From Chloroflexi bacterium HGW-Chloroflexi-6 (GTDB lineage: Bacteria; Chloroflexota; Anaerolineae; Anaerolineales; Villigracilaceae): a stretch of 64,000 nucleotides of DNA. Positions 1 to 8,869 of this stretch are shown here, piece after piece; within the stretch, counting starts at the first letter, position 1, and every line of letters starts with the position of its first letter. The stretch is taken from positions 124,001-188,000 of the forward strand of contig PHBU01000008.1 of assembly GCA_002840685.1 (NCBI GenBank), written 5' to 3'. The notes under the pieces are model-generated. The model searched no databases and had not been told where the DNA came from. It worked only from the letters and a program-made list of their open reading frames with translations. The translations under genes were made by a program, and so were the position numbers.

Positions 1-232
1 ACATCGGAACGCCGGCGATGCGCTCGTAGACCAGACCGGGACGCCCCTCCACCTCAATCTGCTCATAAAAACGAGGGCAGGCCACACCCGCTTCCTGCAC
101 CGCTGCTGCGACCTTGGCCTCGTAGTTGGCCTCATCCACGCTGAAACCAGGGCGATACAGCTTGACGACTTTGCCCGTTTCCCAGGCATAGACTTCGGCG
201 GTGCGCCCGCGCGCGATCAGTTCTTCTGGCAT
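1..232 (-). CDS. Phosphotransferase (aminoglycoside phosphotransferase/APH-like), N-terminal fragment
   Basis: About 77 N-terminal residues are in the window; the rest lies beyond the left edge. The reading frame starts at an ATG (230-232) as MPEELIARGRTAEVYAWE and runs open to base 1. GRTAEVYAW...KVVKLYRPG is the nucleotide-binding loop and the lysine strand of APH/choline-kinase-like folds, followed by ...NYEAKVAAAV and ...GRPGLVYERIAGVPM, the usual hinge region. The family phosphorylates small molecules, but the substrate cannot be told from this fragment. It lies just downstream of the DUF1330 gene on the same strand (36-bp gap). Confidence 0.75.
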   Translation of the reverse strand, partial: MPEELIARGRTAEVYAWETGKVVKLYRPGFSVDEANYEAKVAAAVQEAGVACPRFYEQIEVEGRPGLVYERIAGVPM

Positions 233-268
233 ATTCGACATCCTGTTTGCCCCGCGTGCGGCAAAGGA

Positions 269-556
269 TTACACCCCTTCGATCACAACCATTTTGCTTT
301 TGGCGTACTGATGGCGCATGGCGAGGGCCGGGGCGTACTCGGGCGAGTTGAGCCAGGCCTTGGCCCGCTCAACGGAGGGAAACTCGAGGATGACCAGGCG
401 GGTGGGCGCCCAGTCGCCTTCGAGGGTCTCAGCCTGTGCGCCGCGCGCCGCGTAACGGCCTCCGTACAGGGCGACGGCAGCCGGGGCCAGTTTTTTATAT
501 TCTTCGTAGCCGACCGGGTCGGTGACTTCGATATCAACGATAACGTATGCGGTCAT
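269..556 (-). CDS. DUF1330 family protein
   Basis: A 95-residue protein beginning MTAYVIVDIEVTDPVGYEEY. DUF1330 proteins are small dimeric alpha+beta-barrel (ferredoxin-like) proteins of unknown substrate. The pattern of an opening beta-strand, ...GYEEYKKLAP, ...GGRYAARG and a closing ...RLVILEFPSVERAKAWLNSPEY is typical. An upstream extension of 21 residues is open, but the ATG at 554-556 has an AAGGA ribosome site 7 bases before it, so I chose that start. It sits between the aminopeptidase gene and the phosphotransferase on the same strand and could be co-transcribed with the latter. Confidence 0.85.
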   Translation of the reverse strand: MTAYVIVDIEVTDPVGYEEYKKLAPAAVALYGGRYAARGAQAETLEGDWAPTRLVILEFPSVERAKAWLNSPEYAPALAMRHQYAKSKMVVIEGV

Positions 557-571
557 AAGGGATTCCTTGTC

Positions 572-600
572 GTAGGGGCGACGCATTGCGTCGCCCCTAC
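572..600. repeat. 14-bp-arm palindrome at the end of the aminopeptidase gene
   Basis: Arms GTAGGGGCGACGCA (572-585) and its exact complement (587-600) surround a single T. The stop codon of the aminopeptidase gene (597-599) lies inside the right arm. There is no T-run on either side, so it looks more like a dispersed palindromic (REP-like) element than a classical terminator, though it could still slow polymerase or protect the RNA end. Confidence 0.7.
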
Positions 601-1994
601 AGATTTTCCAGATAATCAATGAACAATCTTACACCGAAGCCCATGCCGCCCTTGGGGCAGTAAGGCATATCTTTTTCCGCGCCCATCATCCCGGCAATGT
701 CGATATGGGCCCAGGGAGTGGCGTCGGTCACGAATTGCTGCAGGAAGGTGCCGCCAATGATCGTCCCGGCTTTGCGTCCGCCGGAGTTTTTGATATCGCT
801 GTCGTCGCCTTTGATCTGTTCGAAATACTCTTCGTCGAGCGGCAGCCGCCACAGGCGCTCGAAAGTCCGTTCCCCGGCCGCGGCGAGGGCCTGGGCCAGC
901 ACATCGCTGGTGCTCAAAACCCCGGCCCGCACCGAACCCAAGGCGATGATCACGGCCCCGGTCAGGGTGGCGATGTCGATCATGGCGCGCGGCTGGAAGG
1001 TGCGCTCGGTGTAGGTCAGGGCGTCGGCCAGCACCAGCCGGCCTTCGGCGTCGGTGCTGATGATCTCAACGGTCTTGCCGTTCAGGGCTTTCAGGATGTC
1101 ATCCGGGCGGTAGCCTGCGCCTGAGATCATGTTCTCAGCGGCGGCGATCACACCCACGACCGGGGTTTTGAGCCCGAGCCGGGCGGCAGCGATCAGGGTT
1201 GCGATGACGGCCATCCCGCCGCTTTTATCGTATTTCATGCCGACAATGCCTTCGACCGTTTTGATCGAGTAGCCGCCGGTGTCGAAGGTGATCGCCTTGC
1301 CAACCAGCGCGACCGGTTTTTCAGCGCTCGTCCCGGCGTGTTCAAGGATGATCAGGCGGCTGGGGGTGGCAGAGGCCTTGCCGACCGCGACGATCAGCCC
1401 CGCGCCCAGGGCTTCGAGCTGCTGGTCGTCAAGGATGGTGCATTTCAGCCCGACTTCGGCGGCCAGTTTTTGGACGCGCCCGGCAAGGCTGACCGGGTTG
1501 ATGACGTTGGCCGGTTCGTGCGACAGTTCGCGGGCCAGGTTGGTGGCTTCGCTGATGATGGCCGCTTTTTCGAGCGCTTTTTGCAGCGCGGAGGTTTCGC
1601 CATCGGTCAGCAGGCTCAGGCTGGTTTCGACGGATTTTTTATCTGATTTGTAGGCGCTGAATTTGAAATCGCCGAGCAAAAGCCCTTCGACCAGGGCCTG
1701 CAGGGCGGCTTCGGGAGCCAGTCCCAGCTCAAAGAGCGGAGCCAGCTGCAGCCCGGCGCTGCTTACTTCGTGTTTGGACAGCCATTTGGCGAGCATCCCG
1801 CCCGCGCGGCGCAGCATTTCGGCGTTGATCTTGGCCTGCGCGCCGAGCGAAAGCACGGCTTTGCCATTTAATAGGCGAATATCGCCGGTTTCTTTGCCGG
1901 CGGTTTCAAGGGTCACAGTTTCAGGCGCGGGGGTTGGGATGATGGTCAGGCCGGCGAAACCGGTTTGTGGGGCAAGGGTCAGGTGCAGGGGCAT
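597..1994 (-). CDS. pepA: Leucyl aminopeptidase, M17 family
   Basis: A 465-residue cytosolic two-metal aminopeptidase that removes N-terminal residues from peptides. The C-terminal catalytic domain is clear: KAITFDTGGYSIK (about residue 240) carries the first metal and lysine ligands, MKYDKSGGMAV follows, and STDAEGRLVLADAL (about residue 316) is the family signature with the catalytic Arg and Asp/Glu metal ligands. The N-terminal 150 residues are the less conserved substrate/oligomer domain. Length is normal for M17 enzymes. The start is the ATG at 1992-1994. GC-rich host-like composition, in contrast with the next gene. Confidence 0.93.
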   Translation of the reverse strand: MPLHLTLAPQTGFAGLTIIPTPAPETVTLETAGKETGDIRLLNGKAVLSLGAQAKINAEMLRRAGGMLAKWLSKHEVSSAGLQLAPLFELGLAPEAALQALVEGLLLGDFKFSAYKSDKKSVETSLSLLTDGETSALQKALEKAAIISEATNLARELSHEPANVINPVSLAGRVQKLAAEVGLKCTILDDQQLEALGAGLIVAVGKASATPSRLIILEHAGTSAEKPVALVGKAITFDTGGYSIKTVEGIVGMKYDKSGGMAVIATLIAAARLGLKTPVVGVIAAAENMISGAGYRPDDILKALNGKTVEIISTDAEGRLVLADALTYTERTFQPRAMIDIATLTGAVIIALGSVRAGVLSTSDVLAQALAAAGERTFERLWRLPLDEEYFEQIKGDDSDIKNSGGRKAGTIIGGTFLQQFVTDATPWAHIDIAGMMGAEKDMPYCPKGGMGFGVRLFIDYLENL

Positions 1995-2055
1995 GTGGGG
2001 GAGTCCTTTTGGGGGTGATGAACAGATGGAATAAACGATTTAATAGTATGTAGTG

Positions 2056-2817
2056 TTATTTTTGATTTTCATTGTCAAGTTGTTGCTTTAATGAAATGAA
2101 CCACATATCGTGTTCTTTGGACAATCTTTGTGCGGCGATCAGTGAGACAAACACGGCATCAGTGTCATCTTTGAATCCTGTCTTTGGGAAAAAGATTTTT
2201 TGATGCGATATGATACTTAAAGAATCTGCTAAACAGTACTGTGAGAAGTGTGGAGGAATTAAATGTATAAAATCTTCATATAAAACCATCATGGCTATTT
2301 TATAAAAAACACCAGCAACAAAAATCCCGTTGACTTGGTTATAGGAATCTATTCCTAAAGGAGCATCGCCGTAATAGGGATCTATATTTTCGATAAGCGA
2401 CATTGCCAACACTAAAGATGGACGTATACCATCAATGGGCAACAAAACTCGCTCCCTGAGTGTAGATTTGGGTGTATATGAATCTACAGGGTTGAAAAAT
2501 GTCCAATGTAATCCTTCGAATTTCCAGAGCCATCGAACAAGCAACTCCGCTTCAAAATCACTTATACCCTTATTGTTTTCTATATCATCAAAAATTTTTG
2601 CTACGGGCGACTCTAGATATTTCCCAAAATCATCATTGCATTTTTTGCAAAGGGGGAAAGTCATTGCAGATGGCGGAATTTTTTTTCCTGTTATCGATCT
2701 AACACCTGTATTGTCAGTTTTTGTCTTCTCAATCAACCAGCGCGGCCAAAAATGTTCTTTGGTCATCTTGGATCTTATTTGACCACAGCCAGCGCAAAGC
2801 GCAATTTTTTTGCTCAT
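2056..2817 (-). CDS. HNH-endonuclease-like protein of unknown function (AT-rich)
   Basis: A 253-residue protein. The N-terminus has CAGCG, then TKEHFWPRWL, then PLCKKCNDDFGKYLE, an arrangement of two Cys pairs around an EH/W motif like divergent HNH or zinc-finger nuclease domains (compare the common 'LTKEHVIPKWL' form). The C-terminal 170 residues have no motif I recognise. The gene is markedly AT-rich compared with both neighbours and uses many AAA/ATA/TTT codons, suggesting recent transfer. It stands alone between the aminopeptidase and a membrane protein gene on the same strand. Nuclease activity is a family-based guess. Confidence 0.6.
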   Translation of the reverse strand: MSKKIALCAGCGQIRSKMTKEHFWPRWLIEKTKTDNTGVRSITGKKIPPSAMTFPLCKKCNDDFGKYLESPVAKIFDDIENNKGISDFEAELLVRWLWKFEGLHWTFFNPVDSYTPKSTLRERVLLPIDGIRPSLVLAMSLIENIDPYYGDAPLGIDSYNQVNGIFVAGVFYKIAMMVLYEDFIHLIPPHFSQYCLADSLSIISHQKIFFPKTGFKDDTDAVFVSLIAAQRLSKEHDMWFISLKQQLDNENQK

Positions 2818-2851
2818 AAATGATAGGTCTTATTATAGGTGAACTAAAAAC

Positions 2852-3472
2852 TCAAAACAAAAACGGAATAAACAACTTTGACTTGCGCTTGTACTCGGCA
2901 AAGCCCGCATAGCGCGCGAGGGATTTGTCCTTTTTGAGCATATTGGGGAACCAGACGATGACCAGGTAGAGCGCAATCACTGCCAGCGGAATCCAGTGCA
3001 TGGCCAGCAGGCCGAATCCGAGATAGATCAGCAGTTCGCCGAAGTAGTTGATGTTGCGCGTGCTGGCCATCAGCCCATCTTCGATCAAGTGGCCGGGGTT
3101 GTATTTAAGTTGAATGTGCTTTTGCATGTCGGCAGCATAGTGCAGGAAGATGCCAAACGTGTACATGCTGACCGAAAGCCCGAGCAGCCAGGCCGGGGCC
3201 TGCACATTCTGGGAAGTAATAATGTAAGGCGCAATCCAGTACAGGCTCAGGCCGGCCCAGATATACAGGCCGTAAAACAAACCTTTGTCTTCTTCCCACT
3301 GCTTGTCGGGGAAAACCCGGCTTTTGAGCGCCCATAAAGTCCCGTACGTGCCGTGCAGGGCCAGGTAAACCCAGGCGGTCGGGTTGTCCCATTGTTTAAA
3401 CCAGGCCATCAGGCCCAGAATGACGAGAAAAGTCACGGCTTTGTGGCTATCGATAAAGTATTTTTGTTTCAT
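2852..3472 (-). CDS. Membrane protein, DUF1295 / isoprenylcysteine methyltransferase-like
   Basis: A 206-residue protein with about six hydrophobic segments. The C-terminal half (KYNPGHLIEDGLMASTRNINYFGELLIYLGF...) resembles the steroid-5-alpha-reductase/ICMT superfamily, where the 'G.....RNPNY.GE' motif binds the cofactor. Members are membrane methyltransferases or reductases; the substrate here is unknown. It lies 12 bp downstream of the aminodeoxychorismate synthase gene on the same strand and is probably co-transcribed with it, without an obvious functional link. Confidence 0.75.
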   Translation of the reverse strand: MKQKYFIDSHKAVTFLVILGLMAWFKQWDNPTAWVYLALHGTYGTLWALKSRVFPDKQWEEDKGLFYGLYIWAGLSLYWIAPYIITSQNVQAPAWLLGLSVSMYTFGIFLHYAADMQKHIQLKYNPGHLIEDGLMASTRNINYFGELLIYLGFGLLAMHWIPLAVIALYLVIVWFPNMLKKDKSLARYAGFAEYKRKSKLFIPFLF

Positions 3473-3484
3473 GAACGGATTCCT

Positions 3485-5203
3485 TTATACCAATTGTACT
3501 CTCACCCGGCCGCGCACGGCGTTAACCAGCCAGAGTTGTGTGCAGCGCGGCAGATCTTCGATGCGGATGATCTTTTCGCGGACCTGTCCGCTTTCGAGCA
3601 GTTCGGCGCGCATCGTGCCGGGTAAAAGCCCGCAGTCGAGGGGCGGCGTGACGAGATCGTTATCTAGTTTGGCGACCAGGTTGGCGATCGTGAACTCGGT
3701 CAGCTCGCCGCGCTGGTTGTAGAGCAGGCTGACGTCCGCGCCGGGGGCGGGGGGCGGATACATTTCGCGGCGGGTGGTCTTGTGGAACAGGAAAACCTCA
3801 TCGCTGTTGACCGGCGCGGGAGCCAGTGACGCTCTCAGGCCGGTAGCGGGGTTTTCGGGCAGGGGCACGGCCTGATGCGAGAGAGTCCCGTGGCGGGTCA
3901 GGATGATCCGCACGCGCATCGGCTCGCTGAAGGATTCCGTCAGTTGATCGAGATAGGTTTCGAGTGCAGCGACATCCAGATTAAACCCAAAATAATGTGC
4001 CGAATCCACCAGCCGCCGGATGTGCCGTTCGCGCAGGAAGCAGCCCTCGGAGGGCGTCCAGCGCAGGGTCGTGAACAGTTCGAAGGTGGGGGCGGGGCGG
4101 GTCAGGATCCGGGCTTTGAGCAGGGCCTCCTCGTATTCGCCGCTGGCGGTCGAGTCCCAGACGATGCCGCCGCCCAGCCCGTATTCGGCGCTGGCCTGGG
4201 TGCGATCGACGAGCAGGGTGCGGATTGCGACGTTGAAATGGGCCTGGCGGCCGGGGGCGAGGAAGCCGATGCTGCCGGTGTAGATGCGGCGCGGGGTGGT
4301 TTCGAGAGCGCGGATGATGCCCATGGTGCTGACCTTGGGCGCGCCGGTGATCGAGGCGCACGGGAAGAGGGCCGTGAAAATTTCGCTGAGCGGGGCGCGA
4401 GTCTGGGCGCGGACGGTGCTGGTCATCTGCCACAGGGTCGGGTAGCGCTCGGCGCTAAATAGCTCCGGCACGTGGACGGAGCCGGTTTCGGCGATGCGAC
4501 CCAGGTCGTTGCGGATCATGTCGACGATCATCACGTTTTCGGCGCGGTTCTTGGGGTCAGCCTGCAGCCAGGCGGCCCGCGCGGCATCTTCGGCGTTGGT
4601 ACGCCCGCGTTTGAGTGTGCCTTTCATCGGGCGGCCGGTGATGGTCTGGCCGTCGAGGGTAAAGAACAGTTCGGGCGAGGCCGAGCACAGCGCAAAGCGG
4701 CCTGTGTCCAGATAGGCGGCGTGCGCGTTTTGGCCCTGGGCCAGGTTAAGGAAGAAATCCCACGGGTCATGGGTAAAACCGGCCTGCAGGCGCATGGTGT
4801 AGTTGACCTGGTAGGTTTGGCCGCGCGCGATCTGCTTTTTGATCTGGGCGATGGCGGCGTTGTAGGCGCGGTGCGCGATGGTGGCCTTCCAGCGGATCTG
4901 CGGGGGCGGGGCGGCGGGATGTGGCAACTCCACAATCTGCGGCGGCGGGTACAGCCCGAACCACAGGAGCGGGAATCCGCTGGGATCGGGGTGGACGCTC
5001 AGGGCCGGGTCGAAGGCCGGGGCGGATTCATAAGACAGGAATCCGGTGGCGTGCCAGCCGTTGGCCTCGACCAGGGTTTCGATCTCGCGCAGGGCAGGCA
5101 GAACCTGCTCCGTTTGGCTGGTTTGGATAATGCGGTGTGGGTTTTGAAAGTACAGCCAGGCCTGGTCGTGGTGGACCAGGGCTTCGTTCATCTGTGGGCG
5201 CAT
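3485..5203 (-). CDS. pabB: Aminodeoxychorismate synthase / lyase fusion (PabB-PabC type)
   Basis: A 572-residue two-domain enzyme for p-aminobenzoate (folate) synthesis. Residues about 1-370 are the chorismate-binding component I: the ASPELFF, GRPMKGT, MIRNDLGRIAETGSV and CASITGAPK (about residue 284) motifs of the anthranilate/ADC synthase fold are all present. After a short linker, residues about 373-572 (FELFTTLRWTP...LRERHIRRLVDSAHYFGF...) are a PLP-type aminodeoxychorismate lyase domain, normally PabC. A single chain would therefore take chorismate plus ammonia to p-aminobenzoate, with a glutamine amidotransferase (PabA) supplied from elsewhere. An alternative ATG lies at 5191. Confidence 0.9.
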   Translation of the reverse strand: MRPQMNEALVHHDQAWLYFQNPHRIIQTSQTEQVLPALREIETLVEANGWHATGFLSYESAPAFDPALSVHPDPSGFPLLWFGLYPPPQIVELPHPAAPPPQIRWKATIAHRAYNAAIAQIKKQIARGQTYQVNYTMRLQAGFTHDPWDFFLNLAQGQNAHAAYLDTGRFALCSASPELFFTLDGQTITGRPMKGTLKRGRTNAEDAARAAWLQADPKNRAENVMIVDMIRNDLGRIAETGSVHVPELFSAERYPTLWQMTSTVRAQTRAPLSEIFTALFPCASITGAPKVSTMGIIRALETTPRRIYTGSIGFLAPGRQAHFNVAIRTLLVDRTQASAEYGLGGGIVWDSTASGEYEEALLKARILTRPAPTFELFTTLRWTPSEGCFLRERHIRRLVDSAHYFGFNLDVAALETYLDQLTESFSEPMRVRIILTRHGTLSHQAVPLPENPATGLRASLAPAPVNSDEVFLFHKTTRREMYPPPAPGADVSLLYNQRGELTEFTIANLVAKLDNDLVTPPLDCGLLPGTMRAELLESGQVREKIIRIEDLPRCTQLWLVNAVRGRVRVQLV

Positions 5204-5306
5204 GGGCTGGTTTTACCACAAAATACCGGATGCGAATTGTACGAATTTTACAAAAAAATCGGTCAAACGCTTTTCAGTGCCCGCCAGGCAGGCTGTGTCG
5301 GTTAAA

Positions 5307-5705
5307 ATGATGCCCATGCAAAAATTCCTGACAAAACTCCCGCGTTGGATTCCGGCCGTTGTGATGATGGCGGCCATTTTTGGCTTTTCTTCCATTCCTT
5401 CCAGTGAAATGCCGCGCTTTGGCCTGCTCGACCTGCTGGTCAAAAAGGGCGGCCATGCGCTGGGCTATGCCTTGTTGGCGCTGGCCTTTTTACACTGGCG
5501 CAGGCCGCTTTGGGATGCAGGCGTTCCCCCGTTGAAAATTCTGGTTCTGGCCTGGGTTTTGGCTGTTGCCTACTCGGCAACCGACGAATTCCACCAGTCC
5601 TTTGTGCCGGGACGCACGCCCAGCCCGATCGACGTGCTGATTGACGCGAGCGGGGCTTGTCTGGGCCTGTTGACCTATGCTGTGCGGCGGCATTTTGTGC
5701 GATAA
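5307..5705 (+). CDS. VanZ-like membrane protein
   Basis: A 132-residue protein with four hydrophobic segments. FGFSSIPS near the first segment, KKGGHALGYALLALAF and YSATDEFHQSFVPGRTPSPIDVLIDASGACLG are the hallmark VanZ/RDD-like family motifs. The family takes its name from teicoplanin resistance but most members have no known role. The ATG at 5307 is chosen because it is the first one before the hydrophobic start; the frame is open further upstream but with poor coding character. It is divergent from the pabB gene. Confidence 0.85.
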   Translation: MMPMQKFLTKLPRWIPAVVMMAAIFGFSSIPSSEMPRFGLLDLLVKKGGHALGYALLALAFLHWRRPLWDAGVPPLKILVLAWVLAVAYSATDEFHQSFVPGRTPSPIDVLIDASGACLGLLTYAVRRHFVR

Positions 5706-5752
5706 GCTTCTCTTGCACTATAATGGGACAAACCCGTTGAAAAGGAAAGCCA

Positions 5753-7549
5753 ATGTCTTTTAATACCGGAGAAACCATCGGTCCTTATCGCATGATGGAG
5801 CAGCTTGGCCAGGGTGGTATGGCCACGGTTTACAAAGCCTATCATGCCTCGCTCGATCGTTATGTCGCGATCAAGGTTCTGCACCAGGCTTTCCTGGAAG
5901 ACCCAAACTTCCTGGCCCGTTTCCAGCGCGAGGCGCGTCTCGTGGCCCGCCTGGAACACCAGAACATCGTCCCGATCTATGATTATGCCGAGCACGGCGG
6001 CCGGCCGTATCTGGTGATGAAATACATCGAAGGCGATACGCTCAAAGCCCGTCTACATGCCGGGCCGATCAGCCGCGAAGAGGTAAGTTTCATTATCGAG
6101 CGGGTTGGGGCCGGGCTGGCCTACGCCCACAAGCAGGGTATCCTGCATCGCGACATCAAGCCCAGCAATGTCATCCTGGCCAAGGATGGGGGCGTTTACC
6201 TGGCCGATTTCGGTCTGGCGCGGATTGCGCAATCCGGTGATTCGACCCTGACCTCCGATATGATTTTGGGTACGCCCCAATACATTTCCCCGGAGCAGGC
6301 CCTCGGCAAATCGGATTTGGACCAGGGCACCGACATTTATTCCTTTGGCGTCATGGCTTATGAAATGACTACCGGGCGCGTGCCGTTTAGCGCCGACACG
6401 CCATTTTCGGTCATTCACGATCACATTTATTCCCCCCTGCCCTTGCCCACCAGCGTTAACCCGAACGTATCGCTCGATGTCGAGCGCGTGCTGCTCAAGG
6501 CTTTGGCCAAGGACCGCGAAGACCGCTACCCTGATGTTCCCGTTTTTGTAAGTGATTTTCTATCCGCCTGGCAGGAAACCGGGTCGGGTGTGCTGCCGTC
6601 CACGGTGGTTGCCAGTCCCGTAGAATCTCTCCCCGCAGCAAGTACTGCTATTGCATCTCCTCCACCTGAAACGGGTAAGATCGTGCTTGAGACAACTTTC
6701 CGGCAGGAAGCGGATTCGTCACCTGTTGAGCCGGGCCAGCCTGCCAAACGTCGCATCTCCCGCAAGTGGCTGTGGTTGGGATTGCCCATCTTCCTTTGCC
6801 TGTGCTGCCTGGGCCTCGGTATGCTAAACGATTCCGAAATTTGGGGGGCGCCTCCTGCCCCTGGATCTGGAGTGGTTGACGCGCCCGCGCTTCCAGAAAA
6901 TCCAGTGGTGGAAGATGTGGACTCTGTTCCCCTCGAGATTCTTCCGCTGGAACAGGCTGTCCGGGCCGCTGAAGCCGAACCCGAGTCGGCGATCCTGCAT
7001 GTCCAATTGGGGCTGGCGCTGATCGAATCTGGCCAGGAAGTGGATGGCTATGCCGAGATTCAACTGGCTTCTGAACTTGCCAAGTCTGACGTGCCTTTGC
7101 TGTTGGGCATGGCAAAAACCCTTGAGCGGCAGGAGCGCTGGCCTGGCGCGTTGAGCATGTACCTGCGGGTATTTGAAGCCCGGCCTCGTCTTTCCATGCT
7201 GTCAGATAATTTGCGCCGCGCGGCTTATTTCACGGCTGGCCATCCGCTTGCGCCCGACCTGATAGACCCTGAAGCTGTCCAAAAAGCGGACAAGCCGACG
7301 CTTTTGATGGCCCAGGCGCGTTACCAGGTTCTCCATGAAGGTAAATTTACGGAAGCGCGTGCGCTTTTGGACCAGATACGAAAAGATCTGGATGCTTTCC
7401 CCGAGGCTGGCCTTGTTGAAGCTGAAGCGTTATTTCTCGAAGGCAAGCCCGAGGAGGCTCGTGCAATGTTGAATTCGATCCTGGAGCGCAACACGATACC
7501 ACCCTGGGTGCGCCAACAAGCCGAAACGCTTCTCAAGCAATACGAATAA
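5753..7549 (+). CDS. Serine/threonine protein kinase with one membrane segment and an extracellular TPR-like domain
   Basis: A 598-residue receptor-type Hanks kinase. The kinase domain spans about residues 10-270, with the glycine loop GQGGMATVYKA, the lysine strand VAIKVL, the catalytic loop HRDIKPSN, DFGLA and the activation segment GTPQYISPEQA all intact, so it should be active. A Pro/Ser-rich juxtamembrane region and one membrane helix (WLWLGLPIFLCLCCLGLG, about 333-352) follow. The C-terminal 200 residues contain helical repeats (QLGLALIESGQEVDGYAEIQLA..., TLERQERWPGALSMYLRVF) resembling TPR and presumably sense something outside the cell. A TATAAT box lies at 5719-5724. Confidence 0.92.
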   Translation: MSFNTGETIGPYRMMEQLGQGGMATVYKAYHASLDRYVAIKVLHQAFLEDPNFLARFQREARLVARLEHQNIVPIYDYAEHGGRPYLVMKYIEGDTLKARLHAGPISREEVSFIIERVGAGLAYAHKQGILHRDIKPSNVILAKDGGVYLADFGLARIAQSGDSTLTSDMILGTPQYISPEQALGKSDLDQGTDIYSFGVMAYEMTTGRVPFSADTPFSVIHDHIYSPLPLPTSVNPNVSLDVERVLLKALAKDREDRYPDVPVFVSDFLSAWQETGSGVLPSTVVASPVESLPAASTAIASPPPETGKIVLETTFRQEADSSPVEPGQPAKRRISRKWLWLGLPIFLCLCCLGLGMLNDSEIWGAPPAPGSGVVDAPALPENPVVEDVDSVPLEILPLEQAVRAAEAEPESAILHVQLGLALIESGQEVDGYAEIQLASELAKSDVPLLLGMAKTLERQERWPGALSMYLRVFEARPRLSMLSDNLRRAAYFTAGHPLAPDLIDPEAVQKADKPTLLMAQARYQVLHEGKFTEARALLDQIRKDLDAFPEAGLVEAEALFLEGKPEEARAMLNSILERNTIPPWVRQQAETLLKQYE

Positions 7550-7551
7550 GC

Positions 7552-7586
7552 AACAAAAAACTACCGGTCAACGGCAGTTTTTTGTT
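7552..7586. terminator. Bidirectional terminator between the kinase and GNAT genes
   Basis: AACAAAAAACTACCG (7552-7566) pairs with CGGCAGTTTTTTGTT (7572-7586) with one mismatch around a five-base loop. A- and T-runs flank both sides, so it can end transcripts from the kinase gene and from the converging acetyltransferase gene. Confidence 0.85.
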
Positions 7587-7595
7587 AGATTTTCA

Positions 7596-7892
7596 TTACT
7601 CAGTTTTTAGCAAGTCCTGGTATTCCGGTTTCTTCTGGATGTACGAGGCGACGAAGGAACAGGCCGGAACGACCCTCAAACCTTGCGCGCGGGCATAGTC
7701 CAGCCCGGTCCGCACGAGTTTGCTGCCCAATCCGCGCCCTTCCAGCTCTGACGGGACTCCGGTGTGGGTAAAGGTGATGACCCCGGCATCCAGACGGTAT
7801 TCGAGCACGGCCAGGTGCGATTCTATCTCAATTTCAAAACGGTTTTGTTGAAGATTGTGCTTTATTTCCATGGTTTCTGATGGGGTGGTCAT
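7596..7892 (-). CDS. GNAT family N-acetyltransferase (YjdJ/NATD1-like)
   Basis: A 98-residue small GNAT. LAVLEYRLDAGVITFTHTGVPSELEGRGLGSKLVRTGLDYAR contains the acetyl-CoA pyrophosphate loop (EGRGLGSKL) and the beta-strand pairing of the short GNAT subfamily (PF14542), whose substrates are unknown. The start is the ATG at 7890-7892, which has AAGGAG seven bases upstream. The frame is open further upstream but crosses the start region of the divergent SDR gene, so the longer form is unlikely. Confidence 0.88.
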   Translation of the reverse strand: MTTPSETMEIKHNLQQNRFEIEIESHLAVLEYRLDAGVITFTHTGVPSELEGRGLGSKLVRTGLDYARAQGLRVVPACSFVASYIQKKPEYQDLLKTE

Positions 7893-7968
7893 GACGGACT
7901 CCTTTTGTCTAATTTTACTGGTTTTTGTCTGCAGGCGCTTATAATTGGATAAGTTTTTGGAGAAGATA

Positions 7969-8814
7969 ATGACAGCGTCCATGCAAAATAAAACTGCCCT
8001 TGTGACCGGCGCAACATCCGGGATCGGCCTGGTGACGGCCCGTGAACTGGCCCGTAAGGGGGCCCACCTGACCATCGTCAGCCGTTCGCCTGAAAAATGT
8101 GTGAAGGTTGTGAATGATCTCAAGTCTGATGTAGGCAATCCGAACATCGAATACATTGTGGCTGATCTTTCCATTAAAGAGGAAGTCCACCGGGTAGCCT
8201 ATGAGTTCAAGAAGCGCCATACCCGTTTGGATGTGCTGATCAACAATGCAGGCGGTTTCTTCATGTCCCGCCAGGTTTCCAAGGACGGCATCGAGATGAC
8301 GTTTGCCCTTAATCATCTCAATTATTTTTTGCTGACCCATTTGCTGCTGGATGTGCTCAAGGCCAGCGCCCCGGCCCGCATCATCAACGTTTCGTCGGAT
8401 GCTCATCGCAACGGTAAGGTTAATTTTGACGATATCCAGTACAAGAAAAACTATTCCGGGTTTGCGGCCTACAGCCAGTCTAAACTGTGCAACATCCTGT
8501 TTACCTATGAATTGGCCCGTCGTTTGCAGGGGACAGGGGTCACGGTCAACGCCGTGCATCCGGGCTTCGTCGCCAGCGAGTTTGGCAAAAATAACGGTTT
8601 CCTGATGCGGTTAGTGCTGCGCTTGATTTCCCCGATGGCCAAAAATACCAACGATGGCGCATCCACCAGTATTTACCTGGCCTCCTCGCGTGAAGTGGAA
8701 GGCGTCAGCGGAAAATATTTTGTCGATACCCGCGAAGCCCCGTCTGACCCGCTGACTCACGACAAGGCTCTCGCCGAAAAACTCTGGAATCTTAGCCTTG
8801 AAATGATTTCGTAG
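7969..8814 (+). CDS. Short-chain dehydrogenase/reductase (retinol-dehydrogenase-like)
   Basis: A 281-residue NAD(P)-dependent oxidoreductase. [16 protein letters not shown] is the cofactor-binding Rossmann loop, NNAGG the structural motif, NVSSDAH carries the catalytic Ser, and YSQSKLCN the catalytic Tyr-x3-Lys. The '[35 protein letters not shown]' type region places it with WW-oxidoreductase/retinol dehydrogenase-like SDRs of broad substrate range. The ATG at 7969 follows GGAGAAG by four bases. It is divergent from the GNAT gene. Confidence 0.9.
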   Translation: [281 protein letters not shown]

Positions 8815-8834
8815 CCACATCCCCAAAACTGACC

Positions 8835-8869
8835 AATACAGGGCAGGCATTCGCCTGCCCTGTATTTTT
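8835..8869. terminator. Strong bidirectional terminator
   Basis: AATACAGGGCAGGC (8835-8848) and its exact complement (8853-8866) enclose a four-base loop ATTC, followed by T-runs. It separates the converging SDR and alpha/beta hydrolase genes. Confidence 0.9.
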
